Shown here piece by piece: positions 23,214 through 34,880 of a DNA stretch of 64,000 nt; position 1 is the stretch's first letter, and the number at the start of each line of letters is the position of its first letter. The notes under the pieces are model-generated. The model had not been told where the DNA came from, ran no database searches, and saw only the letters and a list, made by a program, of their open reading frames with translations. The position numbers were made by a program, and so were the translations under genes. Source of the DNA: Brachypodium distachyon (lineage: Eukaryota > Streptophyta > Magnoliopsida > Poales > Poaceae); contig NC_016132.3 of assembly GCF_000005505.3 (NCBI RefSeq), forward strand, positions 42,112,914 through 42,176,913. Direction: 5' to 3'.

Positions 23214-23575
23214 GGTCCATCCATGGCGACGACACGACGCCGGGTAGAGCCAACGGATGCCACATATATGAACCCCTTTCTTGTATCCAATGATCATCCG
23301 CGACGACGACAAGGTGCCGGGTAGAGCCGCAGATGTCACGAGTGCGGCAACATATGACGACGGTGGTCCATCCTGACGACGACACGGCGCCGGGTAGAGC
23401 CATGGATGCCACAAATATAAACATATTTCTCATATCAAATGCTCATCCGCGATGACGACACGGCGTCGGGAAGAGTCGCAGACATCATAACTGTGCAGAA
23501 CATTCGGCGACGGTGGTCCATCCATGGCGACGACACGGCGCCGGGTAGAGCCATGGATGCCACATATATGAACCC
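23214..23575. repeat. 150-bp tandem repeat with 75-bp half-units
   Basis: GGTCCATCC starts units at 23214, 23365 and 23515. Each unit contains two related halves built on GACGACACGGCGCCGGGTAG and AGCCATGGATGCCACA. The outer copies also share ATATATGAACCCCTTTCTTG. It directly follows the 90-bp array, so two unrelated repeat types are stacked. Confidence 0.85.
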
Positions 23576-25740
23576 CTTTCTTGATGCGAGATCCGACTCG
23601 TTCCGGCGATCTGAACCTGGCGGCCAACCTGATGGACATTCAGGCCGATCCTGGCGATCTTCTTCCTGCCGGCCAGCTTCAGCTGATGCTTTGCGATTGC
23701 CAGCCTTCCTTCTATTCTCTTCTCTTCTCTAATTGATACCATGCTGCCCCCTTCGTTGCTGCAATTTTGTGCGGTCGACGCCTGCCGCCGCTGCTACTTT
23801 GACGTGGAGCTGTACCTCCTGGTTTTTCCCAGCCGCCGCCGCCGCCGACTGAAGCTTCAACAGAGCCTGACGAAGACTACTCAATGACAAAGATCGATCA
23901 ATGCCGCAATCTGCATCGACGGACTGCTGATCCTGGAGTCCCACAACCTACTGCACCTTCCTTCTGATCTCAGCAATCTTCTTCCTGCCCGGCTTCCTCT
24001 AGCAGTAAACTTCAATTGGTCCTCCTCCTTCTGCATCCCTTCAAAAATAAAAATTGATACCACTGTACCTATCGCAGATCAACCCAAAACAAAGAAGCCG
24101 CCTGATGCGATCTTGATTGTTGGCAGCTTGTTGTGGACGATGATGGCTTCCTTGTTGCAGATGCGATGCGCAGGCTATGCCTGACCGCGCCTGCCCATTT
24201 CCCTGCCGATCAGCCTTTTTTATACTCGATGTCCACGCTTCTCTCGAAGAACTCTCCGCTGCCGTTTGAGTAACAACTCTTTTTATGATTCTCGGTCAAG
24301 GGCTCTCCAAGCTGTTAGGCTTACGTACTTATCCAGCTAACTTTCAAACGGTTGAGTTAAATCAGCCAATGGACCCCGGCGGCCTGCGTGCGTGCGCGTT
24401 TGGAAGGGCCAGCGGCATGCACACACGTACATGACGTAGATGATGGACCAAGTTGATTAAATTTGAAACTCTGGTGGATGAAAACATGCATGGGAATCTA
24501 GCTATAACTGGTGTCTCCATGCATGGCTAAAGGATAGATCTCTCTGAACATTTTTCATTCTTGCTTGCACGATCAGATGCATTGTCTGATATATGCTCAT
24601 TTTATATTTTGGTGTATGTCACGTAGGTTCTTCTGGTGTTAATTTGCACTCATTATCATCCATTTCTCAAGCCTATAATTAACTTTAATTTAAGCTTTTT
24701 TAAAAAAAATATCGTGACAAAATTCCATCAAACAAGGACTTGGATTCACGTCCAAAAACCCTAGTTAATTTGAGTCTAATTCGGATGTTTTGGTCCGAAC
24801 TTTTCAAATCTTTACAGTCCAAAAGCTGGATGCACCATTCGATCCGGTTTTGAGGTAGTAAACAAGCTCGGATCAAGATGACTCCAAAAGCTCAAGTGTT
24901 CATCTCAAACAAATGAAGAACTTTCATGTTTATAACTTTTCAATCCAAGTAGAACATGACCTCTTTCTATCTGTTTTTAGATTTGGTTCGGATTCAGCTT
25001 GAGAAAGAACTTTGGCTGAAGCCTCTGAATTGACAGGACAAGATTCTCTGAACTTAGAGGACATGTTCTCTGTTCTCAGACATCGTTTTCACAAAAAAAC
25101 ATTACCTCGGACTGAGATGATCCAGAAATCAAAGTTTCTTAACTCGACGAGGCGCACAACTTTCATGTTACACACTTTCTCATTTGAGTCAATCTGGATG
25201 ATGTCCTGTTGGAAGCGAAAAGTGGTTGTCAAAAGGTTGACTGAATTTTTTTAGGGGAAACGAAAGTTGGGTTTCTGCAACCATGGATGAAGAATGGATG
25301 TACCAGGAGAGAAAGCAAGGAGGCATCTAGTTGCTTCAATTCGAACTACAACAAAGGGGGTTTTCGGAAAATGGCTGATAAGTAGCTCCAGGGCATCCCA
25401 CTTCGCATCTGGTTTTCACCGGGTACCATAATTTGGCCACAGTAGATAGTGCCGGTATGACCATAATTTGGTAAGATTTTTTTTTGAGCTCCTAGTATCT
25501 TTTATATCTAAGTAGGAGATTCCTACTATTTGGTTTCTCTCAACATGCAAGCATGCCACATCATCATGTCATTAATATGTTCACACCAGTTTAGTGAGGA
25601 ACTCATATTTTTGCACATGCATGCTATTTTTTTATCGAGCTATCCTCACTAAGCGAAGAATCTATCATACAATTTCATATATATTTTTAATTTTGAATAC
25701 TTTTTCTTTGCTACTCAATTTTACTCACGTATGCTAACTA
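23576..25740. other. Retroelement-like remnant, then no gene recognised
   Basis: On the reverse strand two phrases GGTATCAATT (near 23742 and 24063) resemble the primer-binding region of copia elements (TGGTATCA). Each is followed by a short open frame with LKLAGRKK- or KFTARGSRAGRR-like sequence and the shared GATTGCGGCATTGATCGAT-type block, suggesting a duplicated leader or gag start. From 24260 to 25740 the sequence is AT-rich with no domain seen in any frame. Confidence 0.35.
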
Positions 25741-25747
25741 AAAATTT

Positions 25748-25775
25748 CCGCAACAACGTGCGAGACACCATCTAG
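25748..25775 (+). mobile_element. Degenerate Helitron-like 3' terminus
   Basis: CCGCAACAACGTGCGAGAC followed by ACCATCTAG and T fits the hairpin-plus-CTAG|T layout of grass Helitrons, with mutations in the hairpin. No partner 5' end is certain. Confidence 0.4.
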
Positions 25776-26183
25776 TTCACACATACTTGAGCCCAAAATG
25801 GAACCTCGAGTTTTCCTTCAATTTCAGGTGCGTATATGTTTCTTAAAAAGTACCAAAGAAGTATTTTAGGGCATTTTCAAATGGTGGAACCAGCCCACCC
25901 AGGTTCAAGTCCCCTATTTGGCATGGGTGCTCGCATTTGTTGGATTTATTCCGGTGTTTAACCGGTGTTGTGATTTCAAGATGTACCCATCAACTACGAG
26001 GCACATGTGGTGATTTCGTCAATCTCAAGATCATCGGCCAGCCCAGTCTTTCAGAGGTGATGATAGAGGTAGAGTATGCATGCGTGCGTTCATATGGGTG
26101 AGTGTGCGTGAGTGTTTGTGAACTTTTGTGTTTGTACTGTGTTTGCTAAAAAAATTGTACTATCACAATTAATATAGCAAGTA

Positions 26184-26893
26184 CTCCCTCCGTCCTAGTT
26201 CCCAAGGCGTAATTTTTGAAAATCTTGGCCCAAGGCATAGCGTGATTGGCGCTGGTATCTCTCTCCCTCCTTAATTTCTCAGGTACTCCAGTACTCCACG
26301 ATTAAGGGCGTTAACTGCGACGATTTATCTGCCGGAATAAACCTCCATGATTAAGGGCATTAACTGTCGGAATAACAGAAAAAGGAAACTGATTCTGGAT
26401 TTATCTCTGCATGCACTGGTTCGTTTTGGTTTTCCCGGATCGCACCTGCGTTTTGCTTCTTCCCTCTGAGAATTCCCACGATGGTGACTGCGAAATTTGC
26501 TCCCCGCGCAACTTTCCTTCCTAAACCAAATATTTTGCCCCCACAATTCTGGCGCCGATCTAGTTTGTTTCAAAACTCAAACGAAATTGCAGCGCCAATC
26601 TTCTCTCTTTTTATATCCACGGCGAATGGGAGACGAACTATCAACGGCCGGGTCTCCTACTCCCTCCATTGTTGTGGCTGCTGTGGGCAATGGCTGACGT
26701 TTCTTTTTATACAGCAAAAACGGAACGAGTTCACACCGAACGGAAGAGGAGGCGAGCAGTTTATCCATGCAAAAACGGAACGAGTTCATACCTCCAGCTT
26801 GGAATAAATGTAGAGTGTGGTGAGTCTCCATAAGTAAAATTATGCCTAGAAAGTGAGGTGAGGATTGCGCTCTGGAAACTAGGACGGAGGAAG
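26184..26893. mobile_element. Stowaway/mariner-like non-autonomous element, 710 bp
   Basis: The left end CTCCCTCCGTCCTAGTTCCC matches the inverted right end GGAAACTAGGACGGAGGAAG, and both are flanked by TA. The interior has no transposase. It contains a moderately GC-rich patch (about 26460-26700) that gives short overlapping open frames without recognisable domains. At 710 bp it is longer than a typical Stowaway MITE. Confidence 0.65.
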
Positions 26894-28373
26894 TAGTACA
26901 GGAAGTGGCATCAAACTTGTCGCCCATCCAATGGCCTCGGTAAGAATGGTTCGCATTGCTTTTCATAGACTTCCAGGCACGTAGCCTATCTTCGTGTCTA
27001 ACTTCTCCCAAAGGGCCATTGGGGGAGAACAAAAACGAAACTTCCTGAGTTTCTCGTCACCGTCTAGGCATCTACTGGTCTACGCTTAATATACTCTGGA
27101 TTGTTGTCTGACGTCAGCAGTGGCTTACGGTTGCCGTTGCTGATTAGGACGCTAATTAAGTGAAATAACTAGCCACCCAGGTCAAACCCATACAACTCGT
27201 CGTATATCTAGCGTCAGCATGGCGTCTTGGTGACGACGAACCCCACGACGGGCCGTGGGGGGACCAAACCGCGTGGCTGCAGATGGGCCGAACGTACGGG
27301 CGGGAAGATCGAAGACCGCGACGCGACGGGATATGGCCAATGATGGACGTCAGACAATACGTTCCTTTCAGCGTCCAATTAAAGGCGTGTTTCACATTGG
27401 TAAACCGTGACAAGCAGCAGTAGTACTCCGACGGCCTCGGATTTTAAATAACGGAAGGAATCATTATAAATCTTGTTCCTGTGCCGGTGATCCTGCACGT
27501 ACGTAAAGCAGCCGGAAGAAATAAGGAGTCGAGAACACGGAACGTATGATCGACGGATCCGCCGTTGCGCAAATATTTATGTGTCTGCGCGCATTCTTTA
27601 CTAGTGCTCCGTATCTTGGTTTTATTTGCCACTAAGTTCGGCTCGATTCTTCTTCTTTTTTGCGGACCATTTTGGGATCCTTTTGCGGACCGAGTCCATT
27701 CTTCTTCTTTAACCGAGCACGATATCGAAGACGCCAACAGAACTCAGAGGCAAGAATTGAACATATGGTTAAAAAAGGACATAGATAAAGCTACCCTACC
27801 TCCTAGCGGTGTTAGTAGGACTTACCAAAGAGCTAAATCCATGCTGCCAGTTCAACCTCGGAGATCCAGAAAAAGCATCCCCTCACGGATCGGTACAGCT
27901 TTCGACAGTTAGAACCAAGAACGGGCCATGTAGCATGATCGCGTCAAATCAATTAGTTTAGGGCTTATTCTTCCTTGATCAACTTGGTGTTGGTGTACCA
28001 ACGACTGCTATGGCTTTCTCTTTATTGAGCTTTTCATACGGACCTTTTCAGTGAGGTCAATCACTCACCTAGTCACCACACCTGAATTGAGCATGTGCAC
28101 TTCGTTCCCACACAAAGAAAAAAAACATGTGCGCTTTGTTTGACTTGTACACAAGTCTCATGTGAACGGTTCATACCGCTTTATTCAACCTTACTTTCTG
28201 TCCCCCTTTAGACTATCATACTCCAAATAGTGGTTCGTGCGATTAACAAGTTTTGTCTGTTCAAAGCTCAGATTTAGCTGCTTTGGGAAATAGTATGCTC
28301 TTTTGCAATGACACAAATGCGTTGTGTTTGGCTTGTTTTATTGGCATTAACACATAATTCCTCGAATTAATTA
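26894..28373. other. Non-genic interval, nothing identified
   Basis: Mixed-composition sequence. Open frames at 27156-27413 (minus) and 27565-27912 (plus) show no domain. The phrase TTTGCGGACC occurs twice near 27660-27690. I see no splice-supported gene. Confidence 0.4.
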
Positions 28374-28486
28374 CTCCCTCCGATGCTAAATTGTTGTCGA
28401 AATATTACATGTAGCTAGACGTCTTTTAAGAATAGATACATCTATATTTGAACAAATTTGAGACAAAAAATTAGGACCGGAGGAAG
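28374..28486. mobile_element. Stowaway-type MITE, 113 bp
   Basis: CTCCCTCCGATGCTAAATT and the inverted AATTAGGACCGGAGGAAG are flanked by TA. Confidence 0.8.
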
Positions 28487-29346
28487 TAACTTTTTGTGTA
28501 AAAAATTACCCCCTGCCATACTTTTCGCATTGTATTATTTACATGAAATGGAGAAATGCAGCACAATGTAATTGAATGGGGAATGTTAGAATGTAGGTAT
28601 CTTTTCTTAGACTGATATATAACTTTCAGCACAATGTATTTTTTATCTTTCTCTTTTAAGTGCTAAATTGTGTCCAATTTTTCAATGGAGAGGCCGAAAC
28701 ACAATAAACCAAAGAATAGTATTGAGCTAGTTACCTACGGAGTAGCTCCTGTCAAAAGATAGTCCGGCCCTCCACCATCTCAGTTTTCTTCTTTTGAAAC
28801 CTACAGCCTACAGGCACAGCTAAGTATTGCACGTTGTACTTATCCAACCTTCAACGTTACTCTCTCATAAGAATACCACAAGTATCATCGCATATACGAA
28901 TAATTAAATGACTCAAATTTCCGTTACTACCCTATGGAGTATATGCTCTCTGCAACTCTCCTGTGCGTGGGCTCGGGACACAAGTTTACTAATGTGCTCA
29001 CTTTCTCAATTCTCTGCTTCCAGTGTGCTCTCTTTTGTAGGGCTTTGTTTACTTCACGTGTTAATAAAAAGCAATGTTTTAACTAGAAAAGGCACCTGCA
29101 AACATGCATGTGCTTGTAGCGGACAAAGCTACTCCATTTGATGTTTGTTGATGCGATTATGTGCTCACCCGGCCCTAGCATCTCGTTTTTCTTTTGGAAA
29201 GGTCCCAAAAGTATCGTGTTCAAAACGATAATTACTAGGGCTGCAGTTGGTAAATCCATAAATATGTACTCTTTCTATTTTTTAAAGGTTGTCATATTTG
29301 GTTCCGTTAAACAAATTTTTAATCAATGATAACTCTACAATATATA
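28487..29346. other. Non-genic AT-rich interval
   Basis: No domain or splice-supported frame was found. Short open frames at 28908-29329 lack any recognisable motif. Confidence 0.4.
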
Positions 29347-29452
29347 CTCCCTCCGTCACAAATAAGTGACGTGTATTTGTATAAATTCATTTATATTTTA
29401 TTTGTACACATTCTTATACAAATTCATGTCACTTATTTATGTACGAAGAGAG
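29347..29452. mobile_element. Stowaway-type MITE, 106 bp
   Basis: CTCCCTCCGTCACAAATAAG and the inverted CACTTATTTATGTACGAAGAG are flanked by TA. The interior folds on itself around TTTGTATAAATTCAT. Confidence 0.8.
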
Positions 29453-30448
29453 TAATTTATATGATATTAAACCACAATTATTACAGTAGTATAAATTTTT
29501 GGAGACGAATCTATTGGCATATTAGCTTAAAAGAACGGGTCAAAATTTTGACTTAACGAAATCAAATAGGTCAAACTGAGTTGCAATTAGGAGCTGATTA
29601 AACAATTTTTTGCGGACGCGAGTGCATGAAAAAAGCGTCGACATGGTATGTCACTCCACGTCACGGAGCCCAGCGCTGTGCTGTGGAGCTACGGCACGTT
29701 CGTGTCCCGGTCGCGCCCGGTGCAAACAGATGAGCAATACCGCGTCTCAGCCTCTCAGGTGTAAACAATTTACCAGTGTACGGGCAGCATGGTTATCGCT
29801 GGCTGCTAGAGTACTCCCTTCCCGAAACGTCAGCGCGGCACCGTCAGGCGGTCGGAAGCATGTGGACGAAAGGACGCGATAGGGTTCGCGGTTTCTCGAA
29901 CGCCGTGGTTGTCCTGCCCGGCTGCGCTCACCCTCGATGTCACCGATAACCAAATCCCAAACGCCGTGGTTGTCCGTATGTATTTCCTTCCTTGGCACAG
30001 CAGTAATTTCAGGCAGTTTTTACCCGGGGCGGATGTCACCGCGCACGCAAGCCTTTTCTGCCACGCCGACATGTCCTTTTGATTGACCACGTTCCTTGGT
30101 CCAATTCCCCACCGCGCGCCGCGCCGAGGAGAGGAGAGGAGAGCAGTCCACGCGGTGTCGTGCGGAGCCAGCCTTGCTGGGGCCCGGCGAAACCGCGTAA
30201 CCCGCGGCAGGCACGCATCTCACGCTCCCCTCTCTTCTGACTGATCCTCTCTGTCAGCCCCACCCGGGCCGCTACACCGCGTCCTCGGGGACGGGGGGCT
30301 TCGTGGTTCCTCCGTCCCCGCCACACCACACCACACCACACCAGTCCGGTCTCGCTTTCCTCCCTTCCCATGCCTTCCTTGTCCAAAAAGCAACTCGACG
30401 CGTTCACACCTCGCCATCACACACGGATGACGGATCAGGATCGCACCG
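29453..30448. other. Upstream region of the ALP1-like gene
   Basis: Composition rises from AT-rich to GC-rich toward the gene, as in many grass promoters. The phrase AACGCCGTGGTTGTCC occurs twice (about 29899 and 29960). An ACCACACC run lies at about 30323-30342. No separate gene was recognised. Confidence 0.4.
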
Positions 30449-30457
30449 TATTTATAT
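30449..30457 (+). promoter_or_regulatory. TATA-like box of the ALP1-like gene
   Basis: TATTTATAT lies 240 bp upstream of the start codon at 30697, between GC-rich flanks. Transcription would then start near 30480, leaving a leader of about 215 nt. Confidence 0.45.
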
Positions 30458-30696
30458 CTCCCTCCCGTTTGCCCATTTCACACCAGTCTCCTCGCTTCCT
30501 CTCCTCTCCCACCCCATTCATCACAAGAGAAGACGATACGAGAGCAATTTTCGCCCGTTTTCCGTCCTTTGTTGGTTCCGTCCGTCTCCTTTGACGCACC
30601 TCACCCACCGCACGGCACCAGTAACGCGACCGCACCCAACCGAGAACGAGCGTTACGAATTAGTACGACCCCTAGCTAAAGCTAAGCGTCAGGTAT

Positions 30697-32316
30697 ATGA
30701 GATCCCCATCCAGCGCCCCTCGTCCCAGCAGCGGAGGAGGGATTGGAGCAGCGGACGACGACTTCGCCTTCTACTACTCCTTCTTCCAGGACCCCAACAC
30801 CGCCGCTGCGTCCCCGCTCGCGCTCGACGACGCCCTCGCCCTCGCCATGCCCCGGAGGAAGCGCGGAGGGGACGACGACGACGACGACCGCAAGGACGCC
30901 CATGCCCCCGCGGGTGCCGGCGCCGGCGGCAGGAAGCGCTCCATCGCCAAGATACTCACCTCGCTCGCGGCGATCGAGGCCGAGGGCCACACCGACAGCG
31001 CCGGCGCCGCCGACGCATCCCGCCGCGAGCTCGCCCTGCTCGAGTCCAACGCCGACCACAAGTCGCAGGCCATGATGGACTACTACGCCAAGATGGAGGG
31101 CAGCTTCGACGCCGACGCCCAGTCCGAGGCCGCCGCGCGCTCCAAGCGCTCGCGCCTCTCGGCCTCCGCCGCGGCCGTCGTGGCCGCCGAGGAGGGCGCC
31201 GCCGCCAGCACGGCCGCCAACTCTCCGCCGCGCGCGGGGCAGCACCAGCGGCGGCTGTGGGTCAAGGACCGGTCGCAGGCGTGGTGGGACACGTGCAACA
31301 GCCCCGACTTCCCGGAGCAGGAGTTCCGGCGCGCGTTCCGGATGGGCCGGGAGACGTTCGACATGATCTGCGAGGCGCTCGGCTCCGCGGTGGCCAAGGA
31401 GGACACCATGCTCCGCGCCGCGATCCCCGTCCGCCAGCGCGTCGCCGTCTGCATCTGGCGCCTGGCCACGGGCGAGCCGCTCCGCCTCGTCTCCAAGCGA
31501 TTCGGCCTCGGCATCTCCACATGCCACAAGCTCGTCCTGGAGGTCTGCGGCGCCATCAAGTCCGTCCTCATGCCGCGCTTCCTCCAGTGGCCCGACGAGG
31601 CCGCCGCCGGCAGGTTCAAGGAAGGGTTCGAGCGGTCCTTCGGTGTCCCGGGCGTCATCGGCGCCATGTACACCACTCACATCCCCATCATCGCGCCCAA
31701 GATCTCCGTCGCCGCCTACTTCAACCGCCGCCACACGGAGCGCAATCAGAAGACGTCCTACTCCATCACGCTCCAGGGGGTGGTCGGCCCCGACCGCGCC
31801 TTCACCGACGTCTGCATCGGCTGGCCGGGCTCCATGGCTGACGACGTCGTGCTCGAGAAATCCATGCTTCACCAGCGCGCCGCTGCGGGGATGATGCACG
31901 ACGCCTGCCTCGTCGGCGGCGCAAGCTACCCGCTCATGGATTGGGTGATGGTGCCGTACACGCACCAGAACCTGACGTGGACGCAGCACGCCTTCAACGA
32001 GAAGGTGGGCGACATCCGCAACGTGGCCGTGGACGCCTTCTTGCGGCTCAAGACGCGGTGGGCGTGCCTCCAGAAGCGTACGGAGGTGAAGCTCCAGGAC
32101 CTCCCCGTGGTGCTGGGCGCCTGCTGCGTCCTCCACAACATCTGCGAGATGCGCGGCGAGGAGCTCGAGCCCTCCTCGCCGGATCCCCCGTTCGAGCTCT
32201 TCGACGACGACACCACGCCGGAGGTCCCCGTGCGCTCCGAGGCCGCCAAGCACGAAAGGGACAGCATCGCCCACAACCTCCTCCACCGTGGCTTCGCCGG
32301 CACCACATTCTTCTGA
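30697..32316 (+). CDS. Domesticated PIF/Harbinger transposase, ALP1/HARBI1-like
   Basis: A single-exon, 539-codon gene of the plant 'ALP1-like / putative nuclease HARBI1' family. In Arabidopsis, ALP1 is a transposase-derived protein that associates with Polycomb complex PRC2. The N-terminal 180 residues are acidic and Ala/Ser-rich, with basic patches MPRRKRGG and ARSKRSR. The conserved part starts at RRLWVKDRSQAWWDTCNSPD and includes the helix-turn-helix-like segment PVRQRVAVCIWRLATGEPLR. The DDE_Tnp_4 domain spans roughly residues 320-485. The first catalytic block reads GAMYTTHIPI (M324-H328) where active Harbinger enzymes have IDGTH, so the first Asp is gone. The second block GWPGSMADD keeps Asp (382/383). 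The third block IRNVAVDAFLRLK lacks the Glu of the usual VER. It should therefore not cut DNA. The frame is intact and there are no transposon ends around it. The ATG at 30697 is the first in frame; a later Met at 30847 is possible. Confidence 0.9.
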   Translation: MRSPSSAPRPSSGGGIGAADDDFAFYYSFFQDPNTAAASPLALDDALALAMPRRKRGGDDDDDDRKDAHAPAGAGAGGRKRSIAKILTSLAAIEAEGHTDSAGAADASRRELALLESNADHKSQAMMDYYAKMEGSFDADAQSEAAARSKRSRLSASAAAVVAAEEGAAASTAANSPPRAGQHQRRLWVKDRSQAWWDTCNSPDFPEQEFRRAFRMGRETFDMICEALGSAVAKEDTMLRAAIPVRQRVAVCIWRLATGEPLRLVSKRFGLGISTCHKLVLEVCGAIKSVLMPRFLQWPDEAAAGRFKEGFERSFGVPGVIGAMYTTHIPIIAPKISVAAYFNRRHTERNQKTSYSITLQGVVGPDRAFTDVCIGWPGSMADDVVLEKSMLHQRAAAGMMHDACLVGGASYPLMDWVMVPYTHQNLTWTQHAFNEKVGDIRNVAVDAFLRLKTRWACLQKRTEVKLQDLPVVLGACCVLHNICEMRGEELEPSSPDPPFELFDDDTTPEVPVRSEAAKHERDSIAHNLLHRGFAGTTFF

Positions 32317-33588
32317 TCACATCATCACTTGCCCCCTCTTCTTCTTGGCTTCGGTTTTCCTTTGGTACAAATTAATTGAAACAAGTAGCGAAATCTTTTA
32401 GGATAGAACATTTTGATAGGATTGCCTGATTGGTGCATGACGTTCCAACACAGCGGAATGCCCACGTAAGCAGCCTGTGAAAAATTTGGGCAGTAACTAT
32501 TGGTTTTATTTGGATATATACAGTTTAATTTTACACACGGAATTTAAACAAAGAACATTGCCGACATTCTGCATTGTGTTTGTCGTCCTCTGTTATCAAC
32601 GTCATCTTGAGCTCTTCTCGCGATGTTTGATCGCTTCTTTCAAGGCCGGTCCATTGCAGCGTGCACCTTTGTTGGACTACAGGTACGCAGCAACTGCGCT
32701 TCTTGATTGTACGTGTTTCCGTGGTGCTACAAATTCAGAGATAAAACAGAGCGGGTCTTAATGACGAGCATCATCTCCGACATTTTGCATCGTGTATGTC
32801 GGCATGTCATTTTTTGTTATCCACGCGACCTTGAACTCTTCTCTCGTTATGCTTTCGTCTTATCAAGGCTGGTCCATTATGTTTGCACCTCTTTTTTCTA
32901 CGAGTAGAATATTATGTTTGCACCTTCATTGAGTGCAGATGCACAATAATTGTTCATTGTGCGTCTTGTCTTGCAAACAAATTATGGATTAGATTATCTC
33001 GAAAACATACTAGGAGCCTTGCTGGATAGACTGACGACCGTTTGTCGCCCCTTGTTTTGTCTAAAAAAAAGTGATAACTGGAGATGACTCCTCTAAACAA
33101 GTACTCCTGTATGATGATCTCAATCTTAAGATATACCTCGAGCTTTCAAATAAACTTTCTCCTAAAATGGCAAGTTCCTAACCAAATCAGCATAGAACAA
33201 CTAATCTTAATGGTAGGTCGTGAAGGATGCCAGCTTCCACCGAAATACATTCGGTTCCTAGTTGAGCTGAGGTTTCTTAACAGAAGCCGGCTAACCAGGT
33301 CTACCCAAGCCTCTCATCTGTCCCCAATTAAATCACGGGGAAAACTTATACTCCCTCCGTCACAAAATCGGTGATGTGGATTTGTACCAAAGTGAATTCA
33401 ATGATCATGTTCTCCGTGCTCATTAGATCCTCGGACGATCGGATTGTCGGGTTGTTACTTGGGTCCTCCTTGATATCATGCGAACAACCAGCTTACTTGG
33501 AATTATCAGATTGAAAATTGAAGTGTGATTCAAATCTTGGTCCTTGATGAGCAGGTCGCTTGCGTCCTACGAATTGGAGATACAGATC
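32317..33588. other. 3' flank with a diverged tandem duplication
   Basis: Two copies of about 140 bp, at 32559-32700 and 32777-32910, share CCGACATTxTGCATxGTGT, GTTATC, GAxCTCTTCTC and AAGGCxGGTCCATT in the same order with an offset of about 218 bp. A solitary Stowaway left end (TACTCCCTCCGTCACAAAAT) lies at about 33350. Nothing else was recognised. No canonical AATAAA was seen soon after the stop codon at 32316. Confidence 0.45.
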
Positions 33589-34440
33589 TACCAAATGACG
33601 AGGGTACGGCATTTCTTTGTAATATGCTTGTAGCACCCACATTTCTGACAAACTTTAAATTTGTCGTATTGTGGTTTGAAAGTGTCTTTCCCCTTTTCCT
33701 GTACACATGGCTTGTTTTTCTTGTTGCCCTTTTGCTTGCCTTTGAAGTTGTTTGGTCGATTAGCCAATCCATTGAACTTGTTGTTTTTCTGAAAATTAGC
33801 ATGTACTTCGGGCAAAGGTGCAGTGCCAACAGGACGTTGATGATGGTTCCTCATTAAAAGTTCATCATGCTTTTCGGCTTGAAGTAAAACATGGATAAGA
33901 TCGGAATATCTATTGAATTGGCATGCACGATACTGTTGCTGGAGGATCCTATCGGCCTGAAGCATAGTGGATAAGGTCTTTTCAATCTTTTCCACTTTAG
34001 AAGGTTCCTTCTCGCAAAATTGCAATTTTGAACAAATTTTATGAACGGCATGATTGAACTCTCCAATAGATTTAAAATCTTATAGGCGTAGTTGAGTCCA
34101 TTCATGTGTGGCTTCAGGCAAAATCACAGCATTCTGTTGTTCATATCTAGTTTGAAGGGCAAGCCATAGTGTGTATGGATCTTCTTTCATGAGATACTCT
34201 AATTTGAGATCAGCATGGATGTGGTTCCTTATAGTATATAAGGCTTATATTTGTATAAATCTGCGATGGGCGGTTATCCCTTTTGAGGAGGTTGTATGGT
34301 CGCTGAAAGACCGCGTGACTCAAGGCTCACTTTTACGTCCATTGCCCAAGTTGGATAGTTTCGACCGTCGGGGCGAGTTCCTCAAACTCTTTCCCGGTCA
34401 TTTTGTCCTACATGGGGTTAAAAAACCATGGATTTTATCA
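33589..34440 (-). pseudogene. Copia-type gag (UBN2) remnant
   Basis: On the minus strand the frame encodes a gag-like UBN2 protein of a copia LTR retrotransposon ending in a zinc knuckle, CQKCGCYKHITKKC, of the C-x2-C-x4-H-x4-C type used to bind element RNA. The N-terminal part begins near 34440 with MTGKEFEELAPT. It is broken by a frameshift near 34380, a further break near 34250 and a TAA stop near 34080-34082. The remaining frame runs to 33588. No protease, integrase or reverse transcriptase follows, so only the 5' part of the element survives. Confidence 0.8.
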
Positions 34441-34559
34441 ATTACTAGTAGGTAAAGCCAAAATATTGTGGTCATTGTTGTAATTAAATTGCAAGAAAAA
34501 TGCATGAGATTTAATCGATGTTAAATTCATATAGTGTAGACCTCAAATAACACTTTGAA

Positions 34560-34880
34560 GATAATCACCAATTATTGGTGTAGATCTCTTAGCTCTACGC
34601 GAAAAATTCGCTGCTTTCAATAAGGTGTATGTTTCCACGGAACATTCAACGCCATGTAGCATTTTACCATTATTGAAAGACTGTAGCACGTTGTGTTATT
34701 TTTCTAATTTAATATTGGAAGAGCACGTTGAAGTTAGTCATTGTGTGTATTTGGACACAATGTAGACCTCTCGGCACTATGCGAAATAATTCGCTGCTTT
34801 CAATAAGGTGTATGTTCCCACGGAACATTCAATGCCATGTAGCATTTTACCGTTATTGAAAGTCTAGTACCTTGTGTTTT
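34560..34880. repeat. 183-bp-spaced repeat in the gag leader region
   Basis: A block of about 110 bp, containing TTCGCTGCTTTCAATAAGGT and CACGGAACATTCAA, occurs at about 34580-34690 and 34760-34870. Identity is about 90%. It lies directly upstream of the minus-strand gag remnant, where an LTR or leader of the element would be expected. The stretch 34881-35267 beyond it is AT-rich and empty. Confidence 0.75.

Noticed and set aside
22561..23247. The repeat array as a CRISPR-like array or a real repeat protein gene
   Set aside because: The units are contiguous 90-bp copies without unique spacers, so it is not CRISPR. Both strands are equally open, so coding is not favoured for either.
30303..31841. 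A 512-codon open frame overlapping the ALP1-like gene, and a 534-codon antisense frame at 30682-32286
   Set aside because: Both are shadows of the GC-rich ALP1-like coding region, Arg/Pro or Gly/Val-rich with no domain. The 30697 frame carries the clear family motifs.
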